A stretch of 64,000 nt of DNA from Cupriavidus gilardii. Lineage in GTDB: Bacteria > Pseudomonadota > Gammaproteobacteria > Burkholderiales > Burkholderiaceae. Below are positions 62,438 through 64,000 of the stretch, piece after piece. Positions within the stretch are counted from its first letter, which is position 1. Every line of letters begins with the position of its first letter. The stretch spans positions 271,265 to 335,264 of the forward strand of contig NZ_JABTYE010000003.1 in the NCBI RefSeq assembly GCF_013314895.1, given 5' to 3'. The translations under genes and the position numbers were made by a program. The notes under the pieces were generated by a model. That model saw only the letters and a list, made by a program, of their open reading frames with translations, did not search any database and had not been told where the DNA came from.

Positions 62438-63979
62438 ATGCGTCTCCTCCTTCTCGACCGTTACCCATCCCGCCCCGCCGCCGCCAATTCGCGGCGCCTC
62501 CCGCTGCGCAAGTTGGCGATGCGCGCACCGCTTGTGCTTGCGTCTGTGCTTGCGTTGGCCGTTTCGCTTGCGCTTGCGGGGTGCGGGGTCACCGACTCCT
62601 CCCCTTCGCCGGATCCCGCCGAACCGCGCCGCATCGAGGCGGCATGGGTGCAACTGGTCGGCGACCATCGGGCGATGGTTCGCGCGATCGTTGCATCGCC
62701 CGACCGCGCGGCATCCTCTTCCGTCGATGTCGCGATGTGTCCGCCGCTGGTGGCCGACGGCGTCGCGCAGACCATGACGCTACGCGCCGCGCCCGGCATC
62801 GCACCGGCCCGGCCGGTCGTGGCGGGCGCCGACGCTGCACCTGCCGCGTTTCCCGTCGCGGTCTGCGAGGCCATGCTGCCGCCAGGGGCCAGCGAAGCGA
62901 GCGTGGCGGGCCGAGTCCTGCCCCTGCCGCGCCAGGCGCCGAAACGTGTGCTGGTGATCGGCGACACCGGCTGCCGGATGAAACACGGTGCGCCGTGGCA
63001 GGCGTGCAACGATACGCGCGCGTGGCCATTCGCCACCATCGCCGCACGGGCCGCCGCCATGGCACCCGATCTGGTGATTCATGTCGGCGACTACCACTAT
63101 CGCGAAAGCCCTTGCCCCGAAGGGCTTGCCGCTTGCGCCGGCAGTCCGTCCGGCTATGGCTGGACCGCCTGGCACGCAGACTTCTTCGCTCCCGCCGCGC
63201 CGCTGCTGGCTGCCGCCCCGTGGGTGATGCTGCGCGGCAACCACGAGGAATGCCGCCGCGCCGGGCAAGGCTGGTATCGCTTTCTCGATCCGCGTCCGTG
63301 GCGGCAGGGGCAGACCTGCGACGATGCCGCCAACGATGGCCGAGCCAATCACGGCGAGCCCTATGCGGTGGATCTAGGCCGCGGCACGCAGCTGGTGGTG
63401 TTCGACTCCGCGGCCGCCGGCATGCGTGCGCTGGGCGCCGACGACTCGCGCCGCACCGCCTACACCAGCGAATTCGACAAGGTAGCGGCCCTGGCGGCCC
63501 GGCCCGGCATCCGCAACACCTGGTTCGCCAGCCACCATCCGGTGCTGGCCTTCATTCCCGAACCGGGCGACGACAAGCCGACCGGCAATCCGGCGCTGCA
63601 GTCCGTCATGTCTGCATTGTTCGGTCCCGCATGGTATCCGCCGGGCATCACGCTCGCATTGCACGGGCACGCGCACAGCTTCCAGGCAGTCGACTTCGCC
63701 TCCGGCCATCCGGCGGCGCTGGTCTCGGGCAATGCCGGCGACATGCTGGACGAAGCGCTGCCGCCGATGGCGGGACTGGCGCCCGCGCCCGGAACGCAGA
63801 TCGCGCGGATGACCCATGGCGGCCATTTCGGCTTCGCGATGCTGGAACGACACGACAGCGCTGACGGCAACGACGAATGGCAGGCAAATGTCTATGACAT
63901 GGACGGACGGCTGCTGACGCGCTGCGCGCTTGCGGGCCGGCGCCTGGCCTGCGATCGCACCGGTCCGCTGCAGCGCTGA
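62438..63979 (+). CDS. Metallophosphoesterase lipoprotein
   Basis: A 513-aa exported calcineurin-type phosphoesterase. From ATG 62438 (AAGGA about ten bases upstream) there is a 27-residue leader before the obvious signal MRAPLVLASVLALAVSLALA with lipobox ALAGC; ATG 62519 is the alternative start. Metal-ligand blocks occur in order: VIGDTG, HVGDYHYRE, LRGNHEEC, ASHHPVL and LHGHAHSFQ. A beta-rich domain precedes the catalytic core. Probably a periplasmic phosphatase or nucleotidase; substrate unknown. Confidence 0.9.
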   Translation: MRLLLLDRYPSRPAAANSRRLPLRKLAMRAPLVLASVLALAVSLALAGCGVTDSSPSPDPAEPRRIEAAWVQLVGDHRAMVRAIVASPDRAASSSVDVAMCPPLVADGVAQTMTLRAAPGIAPARPVVAGADAAPAAFPVAVCEAMLPPGASEASVAGRVLPLPRQAPKRVLVIGDTGCRMKHGAPWQACNDTRAWPFATIAARAAAMAPDLVIHVGDYHYRESPCPEGLAACAGSPSGYGWTAWHADFFAPAAPLLAAAPWVMLRGNHEECRRAGQGWYRFLDPRPWRQGQTCDDAANDGRANHGEPYAVDLGRGTQLVVFDSAAAGMRALGADDSRRTAYTSEFDKVAALAARPGIRNTWFASHHPVLAFIPEPGDDKPTGNPALQSVMSALFGPAWYPPGITLALHGHAHSFQAVDFASGHPAALVSGNAGDMLDEALPPMAGLAPAPGTQIARMTHGGHFGFAMLERHDSADGNDEWQANVYDMDGRLLTRCALAGRRLACDRTGPLQR

Positions 63980-64000
63980 TCCTTCCGCGCGCGCCGGGCG

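Overview
The window is GC-rich (roughly two-thirds G+C by eye) and reads as a betaproteobacterial chromosome of the Burkholderiales, most likely Burkholderiaceae near Cupriavidus/Ralstonia; the genus is inference. Supporting signs are the Gram-negative porin, short H-NS with the KYRDPKTG..W motif, AcnB, DUF2917 and DUF2783 proteins, many LysR/IclR/MocR regulators, a compact fliLMNOPQR operon and a dispersed palindrome (CCCTCTCCCGC-N2-GCGGGAGAGGG). No rRNA, CRISPR array, transposase or integrase was seen; one tRNA (Val-GAC) is present.

Layout. 1-6.3 kb: RND efflux operon (permease cut by the left edge, membrane-fusion protein, a hydrolase-fold protein lacking its nucleophile) divergent from a LysR gene. 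6.4-10.9 kb: stress-type genes (two ferritin-like proteins, a DUF2795 protein, BON-domain protein, OsmC). 11-15.5 kb: LysR, porin, LysR/DUF2917 pair, H-NS. 15.6-18.1 kb: flavoprotein disulfide reductase plus peroxiredoxin-glutaredoxin hybrid with five 11-bp phased repeats upstream. 18.1-28.8 kb: secreted M16 peptidase, Tat-exported PhoD lipoprotein, anchored hydrolase, D-amino-acid aminotransferase, a MerR/methyltransferase pair with a textbook MerR promoter, and exonuclease III with a histone-like tail. 28.9-34.2 kb: tRNA-Val, then a MocR regulator divergent from a degradative HMG-CoA reductase and two membrane proteins, a probable mevalonate uptake and catabolism locus.

34.2-36 kb holds a PIN nuclease/XRE-ImmA toxin-antitoxin-like pair. 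36-43.2 kb is a catabolic cluster (cupin, two tandem IclR regulators, metallo-beta-lactamase-fold protein, FAD monooxygenase, DUF2783, MFS transporter). 43.2-47.9 kb contains an NmrA-like gene, a chimeric relic made from argC and nmrA sequence, a 602-aa XRE/sigma-region-4-like regulator and argC. 48-49.5 kb encodes two lipoproteins.

49.5-52.7 kb is a visibly AT-richer accessory island: a DUF4747-like gene followed 8 bp later by a four-helix membrane protein, then a decayed XRE/ImmA-IrrE gene. The DUF4747 plus membrane-protein pair is the best candidate for an undescribed system (possibly phage defence). From 52.8 kb the core resumes: acnB with a GntR-type palindrome upstream, a hexapeptide-repeat secreted protein, an esterase-like phytase lipoprotein, fliLMNOPQR, and a metallophosphoesterase lipoprotein at the right edge.
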